A DNA stretch of 15,692 nt. It comes from JBBDNC01 sp040877875 (GTDB taxonomy: Bacteria > Bacteroidota > Rhodothermia > Balneolales > Balneolaceae). Under the pieces are notes generated by a model, which did no database searches, was not told the DNA's origin, and worked only from the letters and a program-made list of their open reading frames with translations. Both the position numbers and the translations under genes were made by a program. This document shows, one piece after another, positions 6,885 through 14,670 of the stretch (positions are counted from its first letter, which is position 1; each line of letters opens with the position of its first letter). Location: NCBI GenBank assembly GCA_040877875.1, contig JBBDNC010000144.1, positions 1-15,692 on the forward strand. Reading direction: 5' to 3'.

Positions 6885-8015
6885 ATGCCTGATAAAGATG
6901 ATTTAAAAGATCAGCGTTTGCAGATCGATAAAATTGATGAACAAATCCTTGACTTGCTTAAGCAGCGAAACCAGGTGGTTCGAGATGTTGTAAAACAGAA
7001 AATCGAAAGCCAGCTTCCCATTTTTGTTGCCAAAAGAGAACAGGAAAAGACCGAATCATTTCGCGAAAAAGCAGCAGAAAGAAATCTGGACCCTGAGTGG
7101 GCGGAGGATTTCCTTCGGATGATCATGTCATCGTCCCGTGCAAGCCAGTCCAATAAGTCTTTTCCCCGGGCAACCGAACAGCCCATGCATATTCTTTTCG
7201 TAGGGGGCGAAGGAGGAATGGGACGCCTGTACAGGCGGGTAGCTGAAAAGTCAAACCACGTGGTTTACAGTATTGACAAGGGGAACTGGTATGAACTTGA
7301 AGAGATCGTTTCCAAACTTGATTTGGTCATAATCACTGTCCCAATTAATGTAACCATAGATGTAATCAAGCGTATCGGCCCCAAACTAAACAAGAAGACC
7401 GTCCTTGCGGATTTTACAAGTAATAAAAGCGATCCGCTGGAAGAGATGCTCCGTAGCCATTCGGGTCCCGTTGTCGGGCTTCATCCGATGCATGGCCCGG
7501 ACGTTCCCAATCTTTCAAAACAATTAATGGTGATGTGCTCGGGACGCAAGGTGGAAGCGGCCGACTGGTTTATTAAACAGTGTCAGCTTTGGGGGATGCG
7601 GGTGCTTAAGGCCGACCCGGCAAAGCACGATCATGTGATGCACCTGGTTCAGGGATTGCGGCATTACATTGCATTGCTTCACGGTTCGTTTATGAAAAAG
7701 TATGATCTGAAGCCCCAGGATATGCTTGACTATTCGAGCCCGATTTACCGGGCAGAATTGATGATGACCGGAAGGATTTTTGCACAGGATGCGGAACTGT
7801 ATGCTGACATTGTTTTTGCTAATAAAGAACGCAGGGATCTTTTATTGAAGTTCTTTGAACACCATAAAGCCCTCGCGGAGCATGTAAAAAAGGATGACAA
7901 GAAAAAGTTTATCAGGGAATTTGAAGAGGTGACGGACTTTTTTGGAAAATTTGCTACCCAGGCTCTTGAGGAAAGCGGCTATTTAATCAACCGCCTGGCC
8001 GACCGGTTCTCTTAA
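6885..8015 (+). CDS. tyrA: Bifunctional chorismate mutase / prephenate dehydrogenase (T-protein)
   Basis: Catalyses chorismate to prephenate and then NAD-dependent oxidative decarboxylation to 4-hydroxyphenylpyruvate, the committed route to tyrosine. The 376-residue fusion matches E. coli TyrA in length and order. The N-terminal AroQ chorismate mutase (1-90) has R11, R28, K39, R51 and E52 in the expected spacing. The dehydrogenase has FVGGEGGMGRLYRR (105-118) for NAD, SVP-like TVPINVT (151-157), GLHPMHGPD (198-206) with catalytic-type H200, LRHYIA (258-263) and SSPIYR (284-289). No Shine-Dalgarno sequence precedes the ATG. No aromatic-pathway genes lie alongside. It converges with mrp, leaving 36 bases between stops. 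Many Bacteroidota have differently organised TyrA, so this E. coli-like type is notable, but relationship or transfer needs a tree. Confidence 0.95.
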   Translation: MPDKDDLKDQRLQIDKIDEQILDLLKQRNQVVRDVVKQKIESQLPIFVAKREQEKTESFREKAAERNLDPEWAEDFLRMIMSSSRASQSNKSFPRATEQPMHILFVGGEGGMGRLYRRVAEKSNHVVYSIDKGNWYELEEIVSKLDLVIITVPINVTIDVIKRIGPKLNKKTVLADFTSNKSDPLEEMLRSHSGPVVGLHPMHGPDVPNLSKQLMVMCSGRKVEAADWFIKQCQLWGMRVLKADPAKHDHVMHLVQGLRHYIALLHGSFMKKYDLKPQDMLDYSSPIYRAELMMTGRIFAQDAELYADIVFANKERRDLLLKFFEHHKALAEHVKKDDKKKFIREFEEVTDFFGKFATQALEESGYLINRLADRFS

Positions 8016-8043
8016 CATCCGAAAGCAAACTCGGCAAGCTACT

Positions 8044-8057
8044 CCCTGCCCTCAGGG
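8044..8057 (+). terminator. Hairpin at the tyrA/mrp convergence
   Basis: CCCTG (8044-8048), loop CCCT, CAGGG (8053-8057), followed on the plus strand by TTT. It lies 28 bases after the tyrA stop and overlaps the mrp stop codon. The stem is short and the T run only three bases, so it may be a weak terminator for tyrA. Confidence 0.35.
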
Positions 8058-9173
8058 TTTGAACCTGATCTCAACCGGCCCGGTCTCTTCTTCCTGTCTT
8101 TTCCTGATCAAGCCCTGTTCGACCCGGTTGGCTATTTCGATGAACGTTACGGCCGATTTCGATTCGGGGTCTGACACAACGATCGGTTTGCCATTGTCAC
8201 TGGTTTCACGGATCGACTGGTTCAGGGGAATCCCTCCCAGAAAAGGGACATCAAGTTTCCCGGCAAGGTTTCGCGCCCCGTCTTTTCCGAAGATGTAATA
8301 TTTTTTTTCCGGCATATCGGGCGGAATGAAATAGGCCATATTTTCAATTATCCCCAGTACCGGCACATTTACCTTGCTGAACATCGCTACCCCCTTCCGG
8401 GCATCGTCCAATGCCACATTTTGAGGTGTCGAAACAATTACGGCTCCGTCTAAAGGGACCGTTTGAACGATCGTCAATTGAATATCTCCTGTCCCGGGAG
8501 GCAAGTCCAGCACCATGTAATCAAGTTCCCCCCATTCCACTTCCTGCATAAACTGCTTGACGGCACTGGTCACCATCGGCCCGCGCCAGATCATTGCCTG
8601 GTCTGTGTCCACAAGAAATCCCATTGAGACAAGGTGAACTCCATATTTTTCGATGGGGACAAGTTTTTTCCGGGTGGTGATATTGGGACGTTCCGTAACA
8701 TTAAACATGGTTGGAATACTCGGCCCGTAGATATCCGTATCCAGTAATCCCACCCTGGCCCCGGTACGGGCAAGAGCGACTGCCAGATTCGCTGCTACGG
8801 TAGATTTCCCCACTCCACCCTTTCCGGAGGCGACGGCAAGGATATGTTTTACGTTCTGTAAAACGGGCTCCTCCTGTTGTGGAGGTTGATCCTGCTTTTT
8901 TTCCGGCTGTTTTTTTCTTTTTGAGATATTGATTGCAGTCGTAATATCCACTACAGCATCCTTGTCCAGGAATTTATGAATGGCCTCTTCGCACTTCTGT
9001 TTCAGATGATGGGCAAGTTTGTCATTCTTTTCCGTCAGTTCAATTGTAAAGGAGATATATTTGTCCTGTACAATGATATCCTCAATCATTTCAAGGCTGA
9101 TAACATCCGTATCCTTCTCGGGATGAATGACGTGAGCAAGTGCTGTTTTTACCTGTTCCTTATTGATCGGCAT
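8052..9173 (-). CDS. mrp: Mrp/ApbC-family P-loop ATPase, Fe-S cluster carrier-like
   Basis: A cytoplasmic ATPase of the Mrp/ApbC/NBP35 group, thought to carry and deliver Fe-S clusters. The 373 residues comprise an N-terminal MIP18/DUF59 domain (about 3-80), a Lys/Gln/Pro-rich linker (85-105) and the ATPase domain. That domain has the deviant Walker A SGKGGVGKST (116-125), LLDTDIYGPSIPTM (143-156), IWRGPMV (195-201), LDLPPGTGDIQL (222-233) and STPQNVALDDA (248-258). Oddity: the segment that normally holds the CPxC cluster ligands reads ENMAYFIPPDMPEKKYYIFG, with no cysteine. C61, in the N-terminal domain, is the only cysteine in the protein. From memory, other Bacteroidota Mrp proteins also lack CxxC. 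It is transcribed divergently from gcvT and converges on tyrA. Confidence 0.93.
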   Translation of the reverse strand: MPINKEQVKTALAHVIHPEKDTDVISLEMIEDIIVQDKYISFTIELTEKNDKLAHHLKQKCEEAIHKFLDKDAVVDITTAINISKRKKQPEKKQDQPPQQEEPVLQNVKHILAVASGKGGVGKSTVAANLAVALARTGARVGLLDTDIYGPSIPTMFNVTERPNITTRKKLVPIEKYGVHLVSMGFLVDTDQAMIWRGPMVTSAVKQFMQEVEWGELDYMVLDLPPGTGDIQLTIVQTVPLDGAVIVSTPQNVALDDARKGVAMFSKVNVPVLGIIENMAYFIPPDMPEKKYYIFGKDGARNLAGKLDVPFLGGIPLNQSIRETSDNGKPIVVSDPESKSAVTFIEIANRVEQGLIRKRQEEETGPVEIRFKP

Positions 9174-9275
9174 AACGGATTTCGCTGAATCGCCTGTTTG
9201 TTATAAGTTAGAGAGTGAAATGACTGCGGCCATACATCAGACTTCATCTTTCACCGGCTGTGTGTGGATAATTTA

Positions 9276-9302
9276 CCCTGTATACCAGGGAATATTCCTG
9301 GT
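9276..9302. promoter_or_regulatory. Overlapping alternative hairpins / dyad
   Basis: CCCTG (9276-9280) can pair with CAGGG (9286-9290). ACCAGG (9284-9289) can instead pair with CCTGGT (9297-9302), with loop GAATATT. The two share the central arm and exclude each other. This could be an operator dyad for a dimeric regulator or a small RNA switch, about 105 bases upstream of mrp on the minus strand. There is no U tract. Confidence 0.35.
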
Positions 9303-9461
9303 CATAAAGATATAAAATTAGACTCCCTATTCTAAACGGGAAGCATCCACATCCTGTTTCTTTTCCCCGATAAATAAAGCGTATATTTGGTTACTTTTAA
9401 AACTGTTCGGTAAATCATCATCTACTTACAATTTTTATGTCTAACCCGGATATTTCACGAA

Positions 9462-9570
9462 GTCAAAAATTGTTGAGGGCAAGACGGAGCATAATCAACG
9501 TAGTGAACATAACAAATGTATGTGATCCGGTCGGTTGCAGTTCCAACGCAGCCCTAGGATAGTTTTTGAC
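9462..9570 (+). repeat. 109-base element bounded by long imperfect inverted repeat (MITE/REP-like or structured RNA)
   Basis: The left arm (9462-9480) starts GTCAAAAATT and ends GAGGGC; the right arm (9551-9570) starts GCCCTAGG and ends AGTTTTTGAC. As plus-strand RNA the outer 13 positions all pair, including three G:U pairs, then after a small internal loop GGGC pairs GCCC. On the minus strand the G:U pairs would become A:C mismatches, so any RNA is best read from the plus strand. Inside, GACGGA can pair with TCCGGTC (one bulge) and ACAT with ATGT around AACAA. Terminal complementarity and size suit a miniature mobile or palindromic repeat; copy number is unknown. Confidence 0.5.
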
Positions 9571-9673
9571 GAGAACAACTTTAAACAGTGTGTAAAAGAA
9601 AATAATTTTGAACTTTCAGGTAAATAATTGTCTTGCAATACATTTCAATCATTTAAATAAAATGTGGTGAGAT

Positions 9674-10774
9674 ATGCGGGCTAAACGAACTCCATTTTAC
9701 GACGAACATTTGAAACTGGATGCGAAAATGACAGATTTCGGCGGATTCGAAATGCCTGTTCAATACAAAGGGATTAAAACAGAACATCATGCCGTACGAA
9801 AAACAGCAGGCTTGTTTGATGTTTCCCATATGGGCGAATTTATCCTCAGCGGCTCTTCTGCACTGGACCTCATTCAGAAAATAACGATTAATGATGCATC
9901 CGTACTGATCCCGGGCAAGGTGCAGTATACGGCCATGTGTTTTGAAGACGGGGGACTTGTGGATGATTTGCTTGTTTACAAGCTGGATGAACACCGGTTT
10001 ATGATGGTAGTCAATGCTTCTAATATTGATAAAGACCGGGAATGGGTGAACAGGCATAACGAATTTGATGTCGGGATTGAAGATCGTTCGGAGTCTACGG
10101 CCCTGCTGGCCCTCCAGGGACCGAATGCAGAAAAAATACTCGGAGAACTAACGGATCTTCCTGTCCCGGACCTTCCATATTATAACTTTGTTTCCGGGTC
10201 TGTCGCCGGACAGAATGATGTCCTGGTTTCGGCCACGGGCTATACGGGAGAGAGAGGTTTTGAGCTCTATATGGACATTTATCAAACGGATCCGGTGGCG
10301 GTCTGGTCGGCATTGCTGGAAAAAGGAACACCCCATGGCCTGGAGCCGGCGGGCCTCGGCGCACGGGATACCCTTCGGCTGGAGACGGGATTATTACTGT
10401 ATGGAAATGATATTACAAAGAAAACCAATCCGATTGAGGCGGGTTTAGGCTGGTTAACGAAATTGGAGAAGGGAGATTTCGTAGGACGGGATGCCCTTCT
10501 TAACATCAGGGAACAGGGGCCGAATAGAAAACTGGCAGGCTTTGTAATGAATGAAGCCCGTCATATTCCGCGATCAGATTACGATATCTGTGATGAAGAC
10601 GGGAAAAAAATAGGATTTGTAACAAGCGGAACACATTCCGTTACGTTATCCAAAGGTGTTGGAATGGGATATGTACCTGTTTCCAAGGCTCAAATCGGTG
10701 AGCCAATCAATATTTCTATCAGAAAAGATCTGGTGCCGGCAACCGTTACCAAACCTCCTTTCATCAAAAAGTAA
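9674..10774 (+). CDS. gcvT: Glycine cleavage system T protein (aminomethyltransferase)
   Basis: Transfers the methylene group from aminomethylated H protein to tetrahydrofolate, releasing ammonia. The 366 residues match the family's usual length. Visible motifs are RTPFYDEH (5-12), FGGFEMPVQY (22-31), GLFDVSHMGE (46-55), GGLVDDLLVY (93-102) with the catalytic-type aspartates D97/D98, ALQGP (146-150), GYTGERGFEL (189-198), GLGARDTLRLETGL (227-240) and TSGTHSVTL (317-325). The start is supported by GGTGAG a few bases upstream; the earlier ATG at 9662 runs straight into a stop. gcvH and gcvP are not adjacent, so the system is dispersed. It is followed after 60 bases by the comB-family gene on the same strand. 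Confidence 0.97.
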   Translation: MRAKRTPFYDEHLKLDAKMTDFGGFEMPVQYKGIKTEHHAVRKTAGLFDVSHMGEFILSGSSALDLIQKITINDASVLIPGKVQYTAMCFEDGGLVDDLLVYKLDEHRFMMVVNASNIDKDREWVNRHNEFDVGIEDRSESTALLALQGPNAEKILGELTDLPVPDLPYYNFVSGSVAGQNDVLVSATGYTGERGFELYMDIYQTDPVAVWSALLEKGTPHGLEPAGLGARDTLRLETGLLLYGNDITKKTNPIEAGLGWLTKLEKGDFVGRDALLNIREQGPNRKLAGFVMNEARHIPRSDYDICDEDGKKIGFVTSGTHSVTLSKGVGMGYVPVSKAQIGEPINISIRKDLVPATVTKPPFIKK

Positions 10775-10834
10775 AAAGACGAATGATGTTACTGAATCAA
10801 CAAATTAACACAGACTGCTGGAGCGAATAAGCGT

Positions 10835-11590
10835 ATGGGTAATCTTGATAATCTGGATGTATTTTTTTCCGTGCAGTCGTTTCAGGAGGAAGAGCTGCGG
10901 GGCAAGACGGTCGTGATCACAGATGTACTGCGTGCAACCTCCACAATGGTAACTGCGATTAAAAATGGTGCAAAAGGGATCATACCGGTGGGTGACATGG
11001 GGGAAGCCAGTAAAATTGCCCAGAACGTCAATTCCGATAATTATCTTTTATGCGGTGAAAAGAACGGTTTGAAAATTGACGGGTTTGACCTGGGAAATTC
11101 ACCTTTTGAGTATACCCATGAAAAAGTTGGCGGGAAAACGTTGATTTTTAATACGACTAATGGAACAAAGGCTGTAAAAAAGTCGATGTCGGCAGATGAA
11201 GTGTATATAGCAGCCTTCCTGAATCTTGATCGGGTCGTGGAGGTTTTACGCCGATCAACACGGGATATCATCTTGATCTGTTCCGGATGGCAGGGAAGAC
11301 TCTCTCTGGAAGATCTTCTTCTGGCGGGGAATATCATCTATAATCTGAGGGATGGAATCATTGATCACCATTCAAGTGACGGATCAAAAGTGGCATTGGG
11401 TCTTTACGAAAAATTTGGCAATGATTTAAAAAATGCCATCTTTCATTCAAATCATGCTGCGAGATTAAAAAATATAGTAGGTGAAGAGGATATAGACTAT
11501 TGCTGCCAATTGAACATCACAGATGTTTTACCCGTTTTGAGCCAGGGAATTATTATTAACCATGACAGTCATGTCGAAAAAACGGAATAA
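10835..11590 (+). CDS. comB: ComB family phosphatase (2-phosphosulfolactate phosphatase-like)
   Basis: A 251-residue protein matching the ComB family, whose founding archaeal member removes phosphate from 2-phosphosulfolactate (Mg2+-dependent) in coenzyme M synthesis. Motifs seen are VITDVLRATSTMVTA (27-41), GEKNGLKIDGFDLGNSP (74-90), FNTTNGTKA (105-113) and CSGWQGRLSLEDLLLAG (149-165). The family is widespread in bacteria that make no coenzyme M, so the true substrate here is open; no comA- or comC-like gene is in the window. GGAG lies about 11 bases before the ATG. The 3' end overlaps the ftsK start by 20 or 29 bases, suggesting an operon and coupling. Symbol given for the family only; cellular role uncertain. 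Confidence 0.88.
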   Translation: MGNLDNLDVFFSVQSFQEEELRGKTVVITDVLRATSTMVTAIKNGAKGIIPVGDMGEASKIAQNVNSDNYLLCGEKNGLKIDGFDLGNSPFEYTHEKVGGKTLIFNTTNGTKAVKKSMSADEVYIAAFLNLDRVVEVLRRSTRDIILICSGWQGRLSLEDLLLAGNIIYNLRDGIIDHHSSDGSKVALGLYEKFGNDLKNAIFHSNHAARLKNIVGEEDIDYCCQLNITDVLPVLSQGIIINHDSHVEKTE

Positions 11591-14066
11591 ACAGGGTTTT
11601 TTCAGCGGAGTATCTCATACCCGCAAGGTTGAAATAGCCGGTATTTTAATTATGGCTATTGCAGGATTACTCTTGCTGAGTATCCTCTCCTACCACCCCG
11701 CCGATTATGCAATCGTAAAATCAATCACCTCCAGTACCCTCTTTTCACCGGATGAAAGTGTTGTACTTCGGGTAAGCAATTGGCTTGGAGTAGTCGGAGC
11801 ATTCATCTCCCATATGTTTGTATACGTAATGTTTGGCTATGCAAGTGCAGTCATTCCCATCCTGCTGATATTATTGGGATGGTTTGTGTTCCGGGGAAAA
11901 AAGCTCTCCAGGCTTAACTGGCCGGCTACATTTGGCATCTGGAGTATGGTTTTGATCTCAACCATTCTCGGTTGGTTTTATATTGAATTTGAGTGGTATT
12001 CATCCGTCTGGAGTGGAAATTCAGGAGTTGCCGTTGCACAAATCCTCCAAAACATTACGGGAATCAGCTCCATTGTTATTCTAAGTGTACTTTTTCTGGT
12101 CACCCTGTTGATTCTTGTAGATCGTGATTTGCAAAGAACGGTGGATGCCTTCAAAAACGGAATGGACCGCTGGAAACAGTCCAGGGAGGAGAAAAAGAGG
12201 AAAAAGAAGAAACGTAAAGAGGAAGAGGAAAACAGCAGGGAGACGTCACTCGAACCCTCCGGAGCCGGAAGGAAACAAATGGATGAAACTGAGACTCAGC
12301 CGGATCAGGATGATGGAGAGGGGAAATCCTCTTCGCCGAGTATTGACGAAATTGTCAGCCGTTCAGATGCCGAAGATAAAGAACGGATTGCCCGGCAAAA
12401 GAATGAAATTAAAAACCTGGATCAGCGGCCAAGAGCTGTCCTTGAGAAGTCTGATAAACAGGATGATGAGACAGACCCGGAGGAAGATGAAGATTTTTCA
12501 GTTTTTATCGGGGAGGGAGACGAACAGGCCGAAGACAAAGAACTGGACCGGCAGAATAAAGACAAGGCGAAGGAAGTTCCTGTGATCAAGTACAAGTTTC
12601 CGGTAGTCGATCTGTTGGACAAACCTCCCAATGAAGGAAATGAGGTGGACCTTGAAGAGGTGAAAGAAAACAAAAGAATCATCCTCGATAAGCTGAAGCG
12701 TCATAAAATTGAGATTTTGGGCATTAATGCCATTGTGGGCCCAACAGTCACTTTATACGAACTGGACCCTGCTCCCGATGTCAAAATCAGTAAGATTGAA
12801 AGCTATGCCAACGATCTGAAGATGGCGACGGCTGCTCACGGCTTACGGATCATTGCACCCATTCCCGGACGTTCGGCCGTCGGGATCGAAGTTCCGAACC
12901 GAACCCGCGAAACCGTTTATATCAAATCGGTTATCAATACAAAAAAGTTTGTTGAAACCGACTATGATTTGCCGATTGCATTTGGGAAAACGATTGAAAA
13001 CGAAGTTTTTATGATTGATCTTACCCGAATGCCCCACCTTTTGATGGCCGGTGCTACCGGGTCGGGAAAAACGGTGGGAATCAATACGATAATTACCTGC
13101 CTTCTTTATAAATGTCACCCGGATGATTTGAAGTTTGTCATGATCGATCCGAAGAAAATTGAATTATCCCTCTATAGAAATATTCGGAATCACTTCCTGG
13201 CTGTCCTGCCCGGGGCAGAAGAGCCGATCGTAACCGATACGTCCCGTGCACTTGAAACTTTAAAAAGTGTTTGCCTGGAGATGGACGAACGTTATGAGCT
13301 TCTTAAAATGGGAATGGTCCGGGACATTAAATCGTATAATAAACGATTTGATGCAGGAGAGCTGGATGAAGAACTGGAACACCGGCACCTCCCGTATATT
13401 GTGGTCATCATTGATGAATTGGCTGACCTTATGATGACAGCCGGCAAGCAAATTGAAGAACCGATTGCAAGATTGGCTCAATTGGCAAGGGCGGTCGGCA
13501 TTCATCTTGTGGTCGCTACCCAGCGTCCCTCCGTAAATGTAATTACCGGTACGATTAAAGCCAATTTCCCCGCCAGGATTGCCTACCAGGTTGCTTCCAA
13601 GGTAGATTCCAGGACGATTCTGGATATGGGTGGAGCCGATCAGCTTGTAGGCCGCGGAGATATGCTCTTTACCAACGGAGGAGGAATGACACGAATTCAA
13701 AATGCTTTTGTCTCTACTTCGGAAGTGGAAGAGATTACCTCATTTATTGGCCGGCAGGTCGGATACAAGCAACCCTTTAAATTGCCGGTTGTTGAAGAAA
13801 ATACCCAGGAAGGGATTCCCGACCCGATGGAGGATATCGATGATCTGTTCGAGGCGGCTGCCAAAATTGTGGTGCTCCATCAGCAGGGTTCGGTGTCGCT
13901 CCTTCAAAGAAAACTAAAGATCGGTTATAACCGTGCTGGACGCATTATTGACCAGTTATTTAATGCCGGGGTGGTAGGTCCCTATCAGGGAAGTTCAGCA
14001 CGGGATGTTTTAATAGAAAATGAAGAAGATTTACAGGAGATATTTGACGAACTGGATTCTCTTTAA
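11562..14066 (+). CDS. ftsK: DNA translocase FtsK
   Basis: A septum-anchored ATPase that pumps chromosome ends apart and activates terminus resolution. It has 834 residues in three parts. First is a membrane domain with about four hydrophobic spans (near 24-43, 77-110, 122-142, 167-187). Then comes a charged linker (about 200-340) starting with a Lys/Arg/Glu run. Last is the motor: alpha/beta domain (about 343-740) with Walker A GATGSGKT (497-504), Walker B VVIIDELADL (614-623) and VVATQRPSVNVITG (650-663). The gamma winged helix (about 757-820) is present: LLQRKLKIGYNRAGRIIDQL, the part that reads polar DNA motifs. Translation may start at the second ATG (11571, MSKKRNKQ) rather than 11562; neither has a good ribosome site. 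It overlaps comB upstream and lolA downstream. Confidence 0.97.
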   Translation: MTVMSKKRNKQGFFSGVSHTRKVEIAGILIMAIAGLLLLSILSYHPADYAIVKSITSSTLFSPDESVVLRVSNWLGVVGAFISHMFVYVMFGYASAVIPILLILLGWFVFRGKKLSRLNWPATFGIWSMVLISTILGWFYIEFEWYSSVWSGNSGVAVAQILQNITGISSIVILSVLFLVTLLILVDRDLQRTVDAFKNGMDRWKQSREEKKRKKKKRKEEEENSRETSLEPSGAGRKQMDETETQPDQDDGEGKSSSPSIDEIVSRSDAEDKERIARQKNEIKNLDQRPRAVLEKSDKQDDETDPEEDEDFSVFIGEGDEQAEDKELDRQNKDKAKEVPVIKYKFPVVDLLDKPPNEGNEVDLEEVKENKRIILDKLKRHKIEILGINAIVGPTVTLYELDPAPDVKISKIESYANDLKMATAAHGLRIIAPIPGRSAVGIEVPNRTRETVYIKSVINTKKFVETDYDLPIAFGKTIENEVFMIDLTRMPHLLMAGATGSGKTVGINTIITCLLYKCHPDDLKFVMIDPKKIELSLYRNIRNHFLAVLPGAEEPIVTDTSRALETLKSVCLEMDERYELLKMGMVRDIKSYNKRFDAGELDEELEHRHLPYIVVIIDELADLMMTAGKQIEEPIARLAQLARAVGIHLVVATQRPSVNVITGTIKANFPARIAYQVASKVDSRTILDMGGADQLVGRGDMLFTNGGGMTRIQNAFVSTSEVEEITSFIGRQVGYKQPFKLPVVEENTQEGIPDPMEDIDDLFEAAAKIVVLHQQGSVSLLQRKLKIGYNRAGRIIDQLFNAGVVGPYQGSSARDVLIENEEDLQEIFDELDSL

Positions 14067-14667
14067 GATCGGGATTTTGTCCCTCGTACTCCTTCTTGTT
14101 TCGGTCTCCCCGTTACAGGGGCAAACTCCGTATTTTGACCGGCTCAAGCAAAATTTTGAGAATGGCGAGATATTTGTTGCAACGTTTACCCATGAATACC
14201 GGGATGCTTACACCGGCGAAGAAACTGTAACGGAGGGGAAAATATGGATCGGAGCCAGAAATTACCGGGTAGAAAGTGAAGAACAGGTGATGGTTGTTGA
14301 TGGTGAGATATCCAGGGTGTATGACGCAATACGCAACCGGCTTCTGATAAGCAGCTATGACCCGGAAGAAGATGACTTTGCTCCGTCAAGAATGTTGCAG
14401 GGTGTGGATGATTCCTATATGGTTCAGGAGGAATCAACTTCCCGGGGGTTAAGGGTTACCCTGGAAAGTGACGACCCCTTTGCTATTTTCAATATTGTGG
14501 AAATTGATTTGAATCCCGATGGGCAGCCGGTTTCCATCGAGGCGACAGACCAGGCGGATAATATATTGATAACAAGCTTCGAGAACGGGAATTTTATACA
14601 GGCGGATCCCTCCCTTTTTAAAATAGAGGTGCCGGAAGACGCGGAACAGATTGACCTTCGGCATTAA
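14020..14667 (+). CDS. lolA: Outer-membrane lipoprotein carrier protein LolA-like
   Basis: A periplasmic chaperone that ferries lipoproteins from the inner-membrane Lol transporter to the outer membrane. The 215-residue protein has an export signal (hydrophobic ILSLVLLLVSVS at 19-30, cleavage near LQG-Q35). The mature part is a LolA-type beta barrel: YFDRLKQNFENGEIFVATFTHEYRD, then alternating strands such as GKIWIGARNYRVESEEQVMVVDGEISRVYD and a C-terminal IEVPEDAEQIDL. The call rests on this pattern plus position after ftsK, an arrangement shared with E. coli. The start is uncertain: ATG at 14020 lies 47 bases inside ftsK, while TTG at 14044 follows AGGAGA closely and gives 207 residues with a compact signal peptide. 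The next gene begins 3 bases after its stop. Confidence 0.85.
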   Translation: MKKIYRRYLTNWILFKIGILSLVLLLVSVSPLQGQTPYFDRLKQNFENGEIFVATFTHEYRDAYTGEETVTEGKIWIGARNYRVESEEQVMVVDGEISRVYDAIRNRLLISSYDPEEDDFAPSRMLQGVDDSYMVQEESTSRGLRVTLESDDPFAIFNIVEIDLNPDGQPVSIEATDQADNILITSFENGNFIQADPSLFKIEVPEDAEQIDLRH

Positions 14668-14670
14668 TCC

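Larger units (their letters stand above)
9174..9673. other. 500-base divergent intergenic region between mrp and gcvT
   Basis: The region must hold the promoters for mrp (leftward) and gcvT (rightward). I find no convincing -35/-10 pair. It contains overlapping hairpins (9276-9302), a small inverted repeat TTAGA/TCTAA (9318-9335) and a 109-base structured element (9462-9570). I looked for a glycine riboswitch ahead of gcvT and did not recognise its core motifs. No protein-coding frame looks credible. Confidence 0.6.

Noticed and set aside
9174..9673. Glycine riboswitch ahead of gcvT
   Set aside because: The expected paired aptamer motifs are not visible, and the structured element at 9462-9570 has different conserved bases and terminal pairing.
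9653..10057. A 134-codon minus-strand frame opposite the start of gcvT
   Set aside because: It is antisense to a clear gcvT gene, with no domain or ribosome site.
12124..12585. A 153-codon plus-strand frame within ftsK
   Set aside because: It is the shifted frame of the highly charged Lys/Glu-rich FtsK linker, where low-complexity codons avoid stops in other frames.
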